Below are positions 21,721-33,599 of a DNA stretch of 64,000 bases, piece by piece. Every line of letters begins with the position of its first letter. The first letter of the stretch is position 1. Source of the stretch: Selaginella moellendorffii (lineage: Eukaryota > Streptophyta > Lycopodiopsida > Selaginellales > Selaginellaceae); contig NW_003314275.1 in NCBI RefSeq assembly GCF_000143415.4, positions 689,980 to 753,979 of the forward strand, read 5' to 3'. Made by a program: the position numbers and the translations under genes. A model generated the notes under the pieces. It made no database searches, was not told where the DNA came from, and saw only the letters and a program-made list of their open reading frames with translations.

Positions 21721-22930
21721 TGTTTTAACCATTGTACATGCATAATTTTTAAAGGATTAGCCTATTGGACATCATGCTGAACTTCATAAACTTGTGGTTC
21801 AACTTGCTGCAACACTTGATATGGTCCTTTCCACTGAAGAACCCCTTATAAGTCACAAATTTTTCCTTTTCAATTTGCTAGCTTACCTCATTTATCCGAC
21901 CAACACTACCTTGACTTTTAGTTAATTTTCCTCGCCAAGGTTGCCACCTATTATACCAGCTCCTACTTGGTCCTACTTGGTTTCAACTACTCATTGCACA
22001 AGCAATGGAGTGTTAGCTATTTATCCATGGATTCCCAAATCTCTCCCAATCCCCCTCCCTGGGTTAGACTGAACTTAAAGTTCGGCTACACTCCCCGCAG
22101 GCACAAGCAGCCAAGCACACCAAGCCTCCAGGTTCCTAACATCCCTTGGTATAACAAGACTTGATCATGGGACCCTCTAAATCCCAAGCCTTAGGTGCAA
22201 CACTTACTTCGGGATGTCGAGGCGAAACACCATGGCCTAACAGCCCGGTATGGGTACCTCTACCCCCCCACTTCCATCCCGAAGGGAAGGCCTAAGCCCC
22301 TAGGAAGGGCGAACACCAATGAGCCACAAGGTACTTAAGTGGGGCACCACTCCACATGAGCCGGGAGCACCGTAGTTGGTTTCCCTTCCATGAGTGGGAG
22401 CTGCTCTTTGGCACTTTCTTGGGTGGCCCTTTCGGCACCACCCGAGTCCATGCTCACTCCCATCCAAGGCCCTTCAATCCCAGTCTCAACCTCAAGTCAG
22501 TTTGGAAGCACCACTGGAGAGTTCCTTCAAAACTGGTTCCTAGACCTCACTATCCCTACTATACTTTTGGAACCCCTTGCAGCCCCCCCCCTCTACCTGT
22601 ATTAGTACTCGGACTCAATCTCGGACTCGATCTCGAACTCGATCTCAGACCTGACTTCGGATTCAGTCTCGGACTTGATCTTGGACCCAACTTCGGACTC
22701 AGTCTCGGACTTGATCTTGGACTCAACCTCGAACCTGATCTCGGGCTTGACCTTGGACTCAGTATCGGACCCGATCTCGGATCTCGGACTTTGTCTCGAA
22801 CTCGGTCTCAAACTCGGTCTCGGAGTCAGCCTCGGACTCGATCCCGGACTCTATCTCGAACTCGGTCTTTGAGTCGGTCTCGGACTCGATCTTGGACTCG
22901 GTCCCATCCGATAAACTCTTTATTATTTCA
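21720..22930 (-). mobile_element. Gypsy LTR fragment (family 5) with an integrase-tail remnant
   Basis: Positions 21847-22930 match the LTR at 32484-33584 in the same orientation (CACAAATTTTTCC, CGACCAACACT, CCTACTTGGTCCTA, then a TC array and CCGATAAACTCTTTATTAT). Beyond its end, minus-strand codons near 21760-21830 read WKGPYQVLQQVEPQVYEV, typical of the C-terminal end of gypsy integrases. The LTR is interrupted at 22931 by the LARD-like element. Confidence 0.7.
22600..22915. repeat. Minisatellite array, TC-rich, in the family 5 LTR
   Basis: Tandem GGACTCGATCTC-type units with TCGGTCTC and CTCGAAC variants, directly beside a shortened hairpin/C-tract module (CTATACTTTTGGAACCCC near 22559). 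Confidence 0.85.
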
Positions 22931-22931
22931 G

Positions 22932-24066
22932 TGTTGCGAATGTGACTTCGGGTATTGAAAGTTACCTGTCGACCAGTCCTTACGGACACTCTTTCCTTAC
23001 TGCCACGATGGCAGGAGGTCAGTATTGCGGGGCCCGTTATCAATATTTGCCTAAGCTAATTGAGAAATTGGTCTTTGCATGTGCACTTGACTAAATGAGC
23101 ATAAGGAAGGAATTCCAAAGTGTCTATTTAGTCAAGCATACTTGACTTTGTTAGAGAAACTCATTCGTTGACTTGCACTTACTAGTGTTAGGAACCCCTG
23201 TGATATTGAGTTTGGCCCTTAATATCGCTAGATGATAGCTTACCGTGTCTGCCAAACACCCTCGCTATCATGCCCTTTGCGTTAGTCTCATTTCGGTCCC
23301 AAATGCTATTTATGGAAAGTGTCCAGATTTGCTCATTTGGCATATTTACGGAATGTAGAGATTGATTTGAACACAATGGTGTTCATCCTGTGTCCAAATT
23401 CGCAATCTAGTGCCATTCCATATTTAGTAAGTTTTTAGCTTATCCCAGAGACTAACTCTTGATACTAAGGGAAGCTTGGGGTGAAAGCCCAAAGCATGTG
23501 TTCCTCAAGGGGGGGGGGGGGGGGATATGGGGGGTTCCAAATGTATAATAGGGATAGTGAGTAGGTCAAGCATGGCTGACTAACATGAGGCATAGTTTAG
23601 CTCCTGCTTGTGTGCCTATCCTTGTTTTGTGTCCAGCTTGGGTCTAAGCCCAAGTTCCATTCCATGTTAGCTGGTGGAGTACCCATGTCCTCGCGTTAGG
23701 CCACCGGTATGCTGAAATAACACCAGACTCCATTTGGCTCCATTTTGCATACTGGTCCTGGCATTGGCATGTTGGTTGCTCTAGGACTGTTCCAAGTCGC
23801 TCCAGGCTCCTATCCCTTTGCTCTTTGGGTTGTATGCTCAAGAGTTGCTTCGTGGACCAGTTCTATCACTCCTTGGCTCCATGCTTGGGAGTTTGGCACC
23901 GTTCCTTTGTTTAATGGCCCAAGGCCCTGAACCTCAGGTTCCACACCACTGTTCTATGGACACGTGGCATATGACACGTGGCACATGGAGGGTTTAGGTT
24001 CCACTTCGTGGTGTTATCCTATGATAAATCACCATAGAATAAATGGTCAAAACCATGTACGCTACA
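22932..24066 (+). repeat. 5' LTR of the LARD-like element
   Basis: Starts TGTTGCGAATG and ends CGCTACA before the PBS. About 600 bp align with 28927-29566, including CCACGATGGCAG, GCGGGGCCCGTTATCAA and TTTATGGAAA. It contains the hairpin/G-tract module near 23478-23555. Confidence 0.8.
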
Positions 24067-24068
24067 TT

Positions 24069-24080
24069 TGGTATCAGATG
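24069..24080 (+). other. Primer binding site of the LARD-like element
   Basis: TGGTATCAGATG, close to the initiator Met tRNA complement, two bases after the LTR end. Confidence 0.75.
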
Positions 24081-27000
24081 ATGAGTCTTAGCGAGTACTA
24101 TTTAATAAGATTGGGCAACTAGCCTCGTTGCATATGCAAAGATGAAAACGATGATTCAAGTGGGTACACATTTGGGTGCAAAAGGCTTCACAATTGTTCC
24201 TTAGGTATGGATTTTGGCTACCTTTTTGTACCGCAATGTATGAGGTTGCTCTTGGGCTCATAAGATGGATTTGGGAAGTTTCGTTTGCATGAGTTTGTGC
24301 TTGGGCTCATGAGTAAGGCACATTAGCAACTCAAGGTTACACTTTGGGTTGGCAGGATTAATGTTAGCCTATTGATGGTTCCATGGGTTATTCCAATGGT
24401 TCCGTGAGTTGTTCCATGTACCATGAGTTAAAGAAAACCTTCCCTGGGTTTGCTATGAGTGGCAAATAGGCTAGTCTGTAGCTGTTTAGCATGGCACTAG
24501 TGGATCCTTCCTAGGCATGGTTACAAGTGGATTAATCCAGGCTATAAGGATGAGTCTGTTGATTCAAGTAATTGCTGCCATGCTCTCTCATAAAATTTTA
24601 TTAGATTAAACTGAAGGCAGTGCAAAAGCAAGCTTGAGGTTTAGTCAAAGATGAGACCGAAAAGAGAGTCACCAGGGACGAAGGATCAAACATGTAAATC
24701 ATCTTCTCTTCTTGGAGAAATAATTTGTAATGAGGTGTGACTCATTACTCGTATTCACATTATGCAATCAAGAGTCCTTACCTTGATGCATATTGGAAAT
24801 GATGGTCTTGTAAATGGTGAGTTGTGTAATGGATAGCGGTGAAACGTTATACCATTTTGTCTAAGCTTGCTATTGAAAGACTTGGGTTGTAATACTCAAT
24901 TCTTTTCCGGGGAGCCTTGCTATTGCTCCTTGAATAGCTTGGTGATGGATTAAATTTTGAGTTTGGTCAGAAAGAGAGTGGCATGAGCTTGTCTGTGTTG
25001 TGAACAAAAGTTAGTAGTGTTAGGTGTTGTAAATCTCTATCAATGGGGTGTGGCATTTATGTTGCATTTTATCGAATTGAGTTGACACTTGATACTCACA
25101 TAAACTTTTGTAGTAGTGACATAGGCATTGCTCATAGTGTTGCTTGATTGATGATTAAGTCATTGTGATATTTATATCATATCCATGTGATAATGAGTAA
25201 TGTGTTTACAAAGTTATTTGGTTAAACGATGATCAACCCCAAAGTGGTTGATGGTGAAGTTAGTTTACTTGCACAAAGTAGCATTGTAATAACTTTGACT
25301 AGATTCTCGATGGTGGTCCATTATGCTAAGCTTAAGTTAGTTCTTTATTTCCTTGAGGGTTTGCGTATAAGGTGTTGGAAAGGGTTATAGCATTCATTTA
25401 CTATAGCTTGTTGGTTGATCCGTTAACATTTGGAGTAGATTGTTGGATGGAGAAAGTGTGTAGTTGAGGCATTGACATCGCTAGCACTTGTGTTAGTGGA
25501 AGTGGCATTGTTATTTCAAATGATGAGGATTTTCCTTAGAGCTTGATTTTCTATATCATTTTTCTTGTTAGTGTTTGGGCTTCATATTGGATTTTGAAGG
25601 TGGTTGAAGAAGAGTGTTAGTGCAATGTGGATATCCGAAGATGTGGTTTTCGTGATCGAGCCTTGGATGTTCATTTTGCATTTTGCGAATATCAGTGTTG
25701 GATGTCAGAAGTATGGGCAAAAAGATGTTCAAGGCTTAAGCATACTATGGGTCATGAGAATTTTTGTTGAGGTGAACTTATGTGAAGTTGTTAATAGGAG
25801 GAAGTTGGTTGAGTCTTGAAAGTTTGTATTCCTGAACTAAGAGTCATTCTTTTTCTAAGATGGAAAATTTTCCACAAACTTTCTTAGACTTTTCCAATGG
25901 CTGATTTGTTGATCACTTTACTCAAAAACCATTCCATTTTCGTAAGCCAGTACAAATTAGTGAAGTTAGCTAACGGAAGTAGTTGACTTCCATTAGCTTA
26001 GACCTTAATAGATAGTTTGTATGATGCGGCCCAAAAGGGATGCTATCTTTTGGGGCTAAGGCAATTGAGTTGGATAGGGTCTGGAGTTGGCCGTTGCACT
26101 TTTCTAGAAAGGTGACTCTTGTGCCTTTCTTCTGTAATGTTATGCTCGGTGGCAGGTTGCATCTTGCATTTTGTTAGATTCTATGAGAGTAGTGAGCTCT
26201 CACTGATCTTGACTTAGGCTTGGTGGCCTTGCACTTGGTTGAGGATGGTGATGTCTAACTTAGTTGTTTGTGGTTGAGATGTCAGTACCTGTACTATAGC
26301 TTTGTCTATGAGGAGGTTGTGTACTGAAATGAATTCATCTCATGGTCTTCATTTTAGTTTCGACTGAGTGTTGATCATGCATAGCTAGCCTCTTCAAAGC
26401 ATGCTCAGAGCTATTAATTAGATGTGTTGGTGAGTTTATTGCAGTTGAGTTGGATTCGAGTGGTCATTTAGTTTATGCCTATCCATGAACCTTTATTTCA
26501 TACTTGGGGTATTATGTTCATATTGGACAAGTATATGACTTGATGATATGAGTTTAGTGTTGGGTCTTGTGAAGGCAAGTTGATGAGTGATTGTTGGTTG
26601 CTTTGCAACTAGTGGTTTCTTTAGACTTCGTCAAGGACTATGACACTTACTCCACTCGATTATGATTTAACAGTGATAGACTTACTTTACTGGATGGTGT
26701 TGCAGAGGATTGTGTTGTTAGACTTACATGGGTTTTCCATGTTGGCATATTGATTCTACCTCTGTCGATATCATTTGGTTACATTTAGTTCGTGGTGTTG
26801 GATTTCATTGAGTTTTGGATGTGGTAAATCACTCCTTGATGAAGTGTTATCTGTAACTGAGTATTGTTGACGGATTAGTCTAGGTATTGAATAAAGTATC
26901 TTTGACTTTGGTTAGCTTAGTTGCTAGAGAGTTTTGAGTGGTGATTCACTCTTACTTTCTTTTAGCTTTGTTTTGGTGCTGATGGCATTAAAGTGATGCC

Positions 27001-28916
27001 TTGTCATTGATATTATTGATGTTGAGATTTAAGTGAGATGAGATGTTTCTTCTTAGGATTGACATTGAGTTTCATTAGTCTTGATGAAGATAATGTTAAT
27101 GATTTGGCTATGGCTTTGTGTTATTGGCATTTGTGCATTTGCTAGTTAGCAACTGTGTTGACGTTCAAACGAACTAAATGGTAAGTTTAAGTTAGTTGTG
27201 TTCTAGACAAGATTATTTAGTAAAGGGTTGAGCTTTGGCTTTTCCTTGAAAAGTGATTTAGAAGTGGATTATACTAACCTTACAAGTGAAAGAGTTAGTG
27301 ATTGATATTGAAGTGATTGAATCTTTATTGGGTTTGAGTTAGAATATATCGATCATTAATGATTTTTCTTGTGTTTGTTATGAAGTGAGTTATAAATGGA
27401 GTGAGCTATAAATGGATTCATGGAGGATCATTTAGTGATCACTTATTGAGCATAGCTCTATTGTGCTTAACTTTTGGATTGATGCAGATATGCTCTTCAT
27501 TAGCATTCGCATTATGAAGTTTAGCTTCTAGATGTGTTAAAGAGGATATTGTGGGTTGTACCATGATTTCTTTTTTCGCATTGAAGTTGGTTCATGCGAA
27601 ACTTGTGATCATTGTTAGGCAAGACTTGGCTATAAACTTCTTCAAGCTTTTGGTTCTTTGAGTTTTATGCTCATTGTTCCATTGATTAGGAGTTGTCGGG
27701 GAAGGCATTTTTGGTTCTTTAGCTTCAATGTTAAAGTTGGTTTTTGCATTGGCACTCATTGTTGATGATTGACTATCATCTAGGATAGTTGATTATCCTT
27801 GTCAAAAGGGTTTTGCTTGATTGTTGTTGATATAGAATGATTGGCTGTTTTTTTGATGGTAAATTCATTCTTAGACGATGATTATGCATCTCTCTATTGA
27901 TAAAATGATTGATGATCTTTTATGGTGGTTAGTTGTTATCTTTGATGGCTTATAGCTTTTCGTAATACCACATCATCGGTTTATTAGTTAGTCTTGCAAC
28001 ATTTATTCTGTTCTGTTGATCATTGCTTGAGTTAGTTCTGATAGATTGGGATGTTATTTTCTTTGAGTGATACATTCACGAGTATTGTGTTTGTCAGTCA
28101 ATAATACTTTGTGTTCTTTGAGTTATTTTTAATTAGTTGTTTGGCATACTGTCTACCATCTTCAGTAGTTAAGTTTTATCATTGAGTTTTCTTGATGATA
28201 TGCTAGCTATTGAATTTTGTTGGATGGTGAATCCTATGCTTTCCAATGATAGTGATCTTGGTGGTTCCTACACTAATACTAGTTTATTGGATGATAACTT
28301 GGAATACTTTTGTGTTCTAATCTAAAGATTTAATCACTAGTACTTAAGTCTTTAAGATATCATTGTCTATGACTTTGATATTGTCCATCTCTTCATTTTT
28401 GAGTTTGGGTCAGTATAGGCAGACTGGCTTCGGCACTTTGTGTGCATGGTGAAATCTCTAGTCATGGGGTAGCTACTATCGACTGGTCATATAACCTGCC
28501 TCTTTGTCGATATTCTTTATTCCGTTAAAAGAGCGTGACTGTGTAAACAACTCTAACTGCTTGTTTATAGTAGTCTATCTAAACCTTACCGACAGGTTTG
28601 GTCTCTTTGCTTAGGAGGGTTGGGGCCTCTAGCTTCTCTCTCTATATCCCTGCGGGCAGGGGCGTATCATACTTTTGTAAGCTGGGTGACACCTAAAGCA
28701 ACAAGGGTGGCTAACTCCATTGGTTATTTCCTTGTCAGCGACGGCTGAAAGGTGTCTAAGCTGGTAGCGCATCCGCGTTAGACAAAGAGGTTACCCCTAA
28801 CTCATTTAAGTTGGTGCATTTCTCACATAGTGTGAGTACCGTGAACTTTTTTTTGGAGTTGTTTCCTTGGTGGTATTCTCTCGAGTATGCATCGACGAAG
28901 ACATTGATCTTCCCTA
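24081..28916 (+). other. Non-coding internal region of the LARD-like element
   Basis: Nearly 5 kb without recognisable coding sequence on either strand. The plus strand is depleted in C and rich in TTG / TGATG / GTTG words throughout, a skew not seen in neighbouring elements. Packaging or dimerisation signals are expected here, but none can be pointed to. Confidence 0.65.
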
Positions 28917-28926
28917 GGGGGGAGAG

Positions 28927-29566
28927 TGTTGCGAATGTGACTTTGGGTATCGAAAGTTACCTGTCGGCCAGTCCTTATGGACACTCTTTCCTTACTGCCA
29001 CGATGGCAGAAGGTTAGTATTGCGGGGCCCGTTATCAATCTCCACCTAAGTTAGTTGAGAAACTGATCTTCGCATGTGCACTTGACTAAATAAGCATAAG
29101 GAAAGAATTCCAAAGTGTTTATTTAGTCAAGCATACTTGACCTGGTTAAAGAAACTCATTCGTTGACTTGCACTTGCTAGTGTTAGGAACCTCTGCGATA
29201 TTGAGCTTGGTCCCTTAATATCGTTAGATGATAGCTTACCGTGTTTGCCAAACACCCTCGCTATCATGCCCTTTGCATTAGTTTCATTTCAGTCTTAAAT
29301 GCTATTTATGGAAATTGTCCAGATTTGCTCATTTGGCATATCTACGGAATGTAGAGATTGACTTGAACACAATGGTGTTCGTCTCGTGTTCAAATTCACA
29401 ATCTAGCACCATTCCATATTTAATAAGTTTTTAGCTTGTCCCAAAGACTAACTCTTGATACTAAGGGAGGCAGGGAGCCTTGGGGTGAAAGCCCAAAGCG
29501 TGTGTTCCTCAAAGGGGGGGGGGGGAGGGGTTGTGGGGGGTTCCAAATGTATAGTAGGGATAGTGG
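28927..29566 (+). repeat. 3' LTR of the LARD-like element, truncated
   Basis: It aligns with the first part of the 5' LTR and ends just after the G-tract and GTATAGTAGGGATAGTG. The sequence then switches to reverse-complement gypsy RNase H. Confidence 0.75.
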
Positions 29567-29570
29567 GGAC

Positions 29571-29853
29571 TTTGTTTCCCTCTTAGGTCGAGTTGTGACA
29601 AGAAGTGTTTCATTGCCACGTTATCCCTATAAATTTCAAAGTGCCTCCCAAGGTAGTGCCGCCACTTCTTGAGTGCCTTGACCACCGCAAATAATTCCTT
29701 CTCATGGGCAGGCCACTTTCGCTGAGCCTTGTCCAACTTCTTTGAGAAGAACGCCACTGGATGGTTGTCTTGCTTCAAAACTGCACCCAACACTAAGTCT
29801 AAAGTATCCATTTCTACCTCAAAGTCCTTACCAAAGTCGGGTAACACCAACAC
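29571..29853 (-). pseudogene. Gypsy RNase H fragment
   Basis: Minus-strand codons show DFGKDFEVEMDTLDLVLGAV (normally DAS at the first catalytic block, here DTL), PVAFFSKKLDKAQRKWPAHE, KELFAVVKALKKWRHYLGR and a degenerate TDN (YRDN). The frame then runs into the LTR module of the LARD-like element as a chimeric tail. Confidence 0.75.
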
Positions 29854-29954
29854 GGGGGTCTTCCTGAACTTCCCTTTGAGGTGGACAAATGCCGCCTCGC
29901 ATTCCGTTATCCATACTATCTACCCTTTACCTGTTTGGTCCGTTAAGGGTAGAG

Positions 29955-30785
29955 TTACTCTCGAATAGTGTTTGATAAACTTTTGTTATAGTTGCATAGC
30001 CCCAAGAATGCCCTCAACTCATGTACATTCGATGGTTGCTCCCATTCCTGGATCGTTTGGACCTTCTTAGGGTCCACCTTGAGCCTGTCTTTGCCCACCA
30101 CATGCCCGAGAAACTTTACCTCTTGTTGAGCAAAGTCCCATTTGCTATCTTTAACATATAGCTTGTGTTCCCTTACTTTCTCAAACACCTTCGTCAAGTG
30201 TTCGGCATGTTCCTCTAGCATCTCGCTATAGATCAGGATATCATCAATATAAACAACCATGAAGTGATCCAGATAGGGTAAAAAGATGTGGTTTATCAAC
30301 GCTGAAAACATTGCCGATGCATTGTACAGCCCAAAGGGCATCACAAAAAACTCGAAGTTTCCATACCTTATTTGACAGGTTGTCTTCTCAACATTTTCCT
30401 CTAGTACCCTAATTTGGTAGTATCCTGACCTTAAGTCAATCCTTGAGAAGTATTTTGCCTTTCCCAACCTATCAAATAGGTCCTCAATCCTTGGCAAAGG
30501 GTACTTGTTTTTCTTTGTATACTTGTTGAGTAACCGGTAGTCTATGCACATGCACATAAATTCATCTTTCTTTTCCATAAATAACACCAGTGCCCCATAC
30601 GGCAACTTGCTCAACCTAACATACCCTTTGTCCACCAACTTTTCTAGTTGGCATTTGAGCTCCTTGAGTTCCTTTTCGTTCAAACAATAGGGGGGACGAA
30701 CCACTGCCTTAGCACCCTCGACCAACTCAATCTTGTGTTCTATTGGTCGTGCGGGGGGCAACCCCGCCGGTAGCTCCTCTGGCAT
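29955..30785 (-). pseudogene. Gypsy reverse transcriptase, long open frame
   Basis: A 276-codon frame with all RT blocks: ELKCQLEKLVDKGYVR, YGALVLFMEKKDEFMCMCID, RLLNKYTKKNKYPLPRIEDL, YFSRIDLRSGYYQIRV, FFVMPFGLYNASAMF, the catalytic VVYIDDILIYS, and the thumb EVKFLGHVVGKDRLKVDPKK. Both catalytic Asp of YIDD are present. Some conserved residues are altered (ALINHIF; NYNKSL for YYRRFI), so it is probably decayed despite the open frame. Confidence 0.85.
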
Positions 30786-30812
30786 GGTATTCTAGAATTG
30801 TTTTAACATTCG

Positions 30813-31460
30813 CTAGATCACTAAAGGTACTTCTTCCATTCCCGTTTTTTTGTTACTCTTCATTGAGAGTAAGCATAAAAATGCTGCATTGGTTCCTTTA
30901 GTGAGTTGTCCTCTCGTGGACACCAGGTTTAAGAAAAAGTCTTTAGCCTTACATTGCCTTACCTTTAGATCTTGGGCCTCCACCCTGGATCGTTCTCCCC
31001 AGGCATTCGTTAGTACCACAAGGTTCCTCCCTTGTCCATGTAGGGCTATTACGAACCGATTGAACCAATCCATCCCGAATATTACGTCAAATCCCACCAT
31101 ATCCAACACAGTGAAATCCATGTCTATTTTCCATGTCCCTATTTCGACTCTCGCTTGTTGAAGTATCTCATCGGTGCTTTGGCTACCTTAAACAAACTCT
31201 ATCGTCCTTGGTTCACCCAGCCACTACACCATTAGTCTGGCTTGCCCTACTATGTCTCCAGCCACAAAATTATCCGAAGCACCCGTATCAATAAGGATCT
31301 TAACAAAGCTACCTCTGAGCTTCCCTCGGAGGGCTAGTACTACGTTGTTTCCCACATTACTAACAGACTTGACCTTTTTATCCATGGGTTTGTCTCTTTT
31401 TGCTTGACTCCTCCACGTACTTGCTTGCTGGCCATTGGATTTGCCTTTCCAGAACCCCAA
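30813..31460 (-). pseudogene. Gypsy protease region
   Basis: Frame 31224-31460 contains ILIDTGASDNFVAGDI, the catalytic DTGA motif, after a basic Gag-end (KGKSNGQQ). Frame 30813-31121 contains FDVIFGMDWF, the second conserved protease block. A stop and frameshift separate them. Confidence 0.75.
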
Positions 31461-31479
31461 GGACTCATTTTTAGAGAAA

Positions 31480-32460
31480 CTCTTCTTGAATTTCCCTTTG
31501 CTATATGGCCCCTTTGCTAAATGTGGACCCCGACCCCATCACGTTCCCCTTTCGCAAGTTATCATTGAAATGCACCTTAATAGTTGCATCAAACGCTTCC
31601 TTGTAGTTGGTTGGGTTCCAACGCATCACCTTGCCGCGAACCCAAGTTTGCAAGCCTGATACGAAGGCATGGAATGCATCCATATCACCCATATCCGTGA
31701 CAAGTATCCTTTTTGTCATAAACCCATTCACATACTCTTGAATGGTTCCGGTCTATTTTAGCCTACTCAGCTCATCCCTTAGGTACAGAGTAGCATTTGG
31801 GGGAACATAAGTCATGCAGATCCTCACCTTCATCATTTCCCAAGTGGCCACCGGTCCTTCATTGGCCTCTGTCGTTCTTCACCAAGATTTGGCATTATTT
31901 GCCAATTATGGTTTTGCACATGGGACCTTCTCCAAGCTCGGTAACTGCAACTCTCGGAAGTAGTCCTCGATATCGTAAAACCAATCCTCCACCACCTTAT
32001 AGTCATTCACTCTCTTGAAAACCGGTGAGGGCTTTCGTTTGTACTTGGGAACTACCTAAGGGATTGATTCCATTTTGGTTTGTTCGACCTTGTTTGGTTT
32101 TACCTAAATCCTTGCCGAAGGGTCCGCACCTTCTACGTTGCCAGCATCCGCAGTCTTTCACCTTTTCTTCTGCTTCTCGTCATGCTTTAGCTTGCATACA
32201 CGAGTCTTCAGCAGGGCATTGGTCTGTACCAATTATTCTTTTAGAATGTCCAATCAAGCCTTGGATGATTGAACCTCACCACTAGACTCATGTTTGGAAG
32301 TTTCCTCACTGGAGTCCTCCTCATGCAAGGATTCCTCATCCATAGCCTCTTGTTCGACTGGAGGCTCTAGCTCTGGAGGAAGTTCTGTCTCTGCCTTAAT
32401 TCATTTTTGCCCTGCCTTTGCCATCTCTTAGCAATCTGCCTCTATCCTCCACTAGAACTA
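31480..32460 (-). pseudogene. Gypsy gag remnant
   Basis: Minus-strand codons at 31501-31731 (FHAFVSGLQTWVRGKVMRWN, then EAFDATIKVHFND) match the end of a retrotransposon Gag domain. Further upstream the frame is broken; no clear zinc knuckle was found. Confidence 0.6.
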
Positions 32461-32467
32461 AGAAAAA

Positions 32468-32480
32468 GGCTCCGATACCA
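32468..32480 (-). other. Primer binding site of the family 5 gypsy element
   Basis: Reverse complement reads TGGTATCGGAGCC, three bases after the LTR end TTACA; one mismatch to the initiator Met tRNA complement TGGTATCAGAGCC. Confidence 0.8.
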
Positions 32481-32483
32481 AAT

Positions 32484-33584
32484 TGTAAGCCACAAATTTT
32501 TCCTTTCCAATTTGCCAACTTACCTCGTCTATTCGACCAACACTGCCTTGACTTTTAACTAAGTTCCCTCGCCAAGGTTCTTGCCTATTATACTAGCTCC
32601 TACTTGGTCCTATTTGCTTTCAGCTACTCACTACATAAGTAACGGAGCGTTAGCCATCCATCCACGGATTCCCAAATCTCTTCAAATCCCCCTCCCCGGG
32701 TTAGACTGAATTTAAAGTTCAGCTACACTCCCTACAGGCACAAGCAACCAAACACACCAAGCCTCCAAGTTCCTAACATCCCTTGGTACAACAAGACTTG
32801 ATCATGGGACCCTTTAAATCCCAAGCCTTGGGTGCAACACTTGCTTCAAGACACCAGGGCGAAACACTATGGCCTAAGGGCCCGGTATGGGTACCTCTAC
32901 CCCCCCACTTCCATCCCGAAGGGAAGGCTCAAGCCTCTAGGAAGGGTGAGGCCCAATGAGCCACAAGGTACTCAAGTGGGGCACCACTCCACATGAGCCG
33001 AGAGTACTGCAGTTAGTTTCCCTTCTGAGAGTGGGAGTTGCTTTTGACCACTTCCTTGGGTGGCCCCTCTGGCACCACCCAAGTCCATGCTCACTCCCAC
33101 CCAAGGCCCCTCAGTCCATGTCTCAACCTCAAGTCAGTTTGGAAGCACCATTTGAGAGTTCTTTCAAGACTGATTCTTAGATCTCACTATCCTTACTATA
33201 CTTTTGGAACCCCCTACAGCCCTCCCCCCCCCCGGGAGACACACGCTTTGGGCTTTCACCCCTCGACCTGTATTAGTACTTGGACTCGATCTCGGACTCG
33301 ATCTTAGACCCGACTTCAAACTCGGTCTTGGACTCGACCTTGGACTCGACCTCGGACCCGATCTCGGACTCGACCTCGGACTCGACCTTGGACTCGGTCT
33401 CAGACCCGGTCTCGGACTCAATCTCGGACCCAATCTCGGATCTTGGACTCTGTCTCGAACTCAGTCTCGAACTTGGTCTCAGAGTCGGCCTCGAACTCGA
33501 TCCCGGACTCTATCTCAAACTCAGTCTTCGAGTCGGTCTTGGACTCGACCTCAGACTCGGTCCCATCCGATAAACTCTTTATCA
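32484..33584 (-). repeat. 5' LTR of the family 5 gypsy element
   Basis: It ends in GGCTTACA on the minus strand next to the PBS and begins near TGATAAAGAG at 33584. It contains the hairpin/G-tract module (33185-33270) and a TC-rich minisatellite (33275-33575). It matches 21847-22930. Confidence 0.75.
33275..33575. repeat. Minisatellite array in the family 5 LTR
   Basis: Tandem CTCGGACTCGAC / CTTGGACTCGAC units of about 12 bp with CAGACCCGGT variants. It explains the LDLGLDL-type frames here. Confidence 0.85.
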
Positions 33585-33599
33585 TTTTGGTCGTGTTTT

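Larger units (their letters stand above)
22932..29566 (+). mobile_element. Large non-coding LTR retrotransposon (LARD-like)
   Basis: Direct repeats starting TGTTGCGAATGTGAC lie at 22932 and 28927. The first LTR runs to 24066 (ending GCTACA) and is followed by PBS TGGTATCAGATG (24069-24080). The second LTR is preceded by a purine tract GGGGGGAGAG (28917-28926). The 4.8 kb between PBS and PPT has no frame longer than 71 codons and no visible gag or pol motif; it is strikingly rich in T and G on this strand. LTR, PBS, PPT and no coding capacity match large retrotransposon derivatives, which depend on other elements for enzymes. The second LTR is truncated near 29566 at the junction with a minus-strand gypsy element. 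Confidence 0.75.
29567..33584 (-). mobile_element. Ty3/gypsy retrotransposon (family 5), integrase end lost
   Basis: On the minus strand: 5' LTR (33584-32484), PBS (32480-32468), decayed gag, protease, RT and RNase H, which stops abruptly at 29567. Integrase and 3' LTR are missing here; an LTR of this family is at 21847-22930, beyond the LARD-like insertion, so the two parts may once have been one element. Stops and frameshifts are present, but RT is one of the best preserved frames among the transposons in the window. Confidence 0.8.

Noticed and set aside
22356-22958. 200-codon frame rich in Leu, Gly and Asp
   Set aside because: It covers LTR and minisatellite sequence; no protein family resemblance.
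24081-28916. Hidden pol gene inside the LARD-like element
   Set aside because: No RT, integrase or protease motif was found in any frame by eye, and the longest frame has 71 codons.
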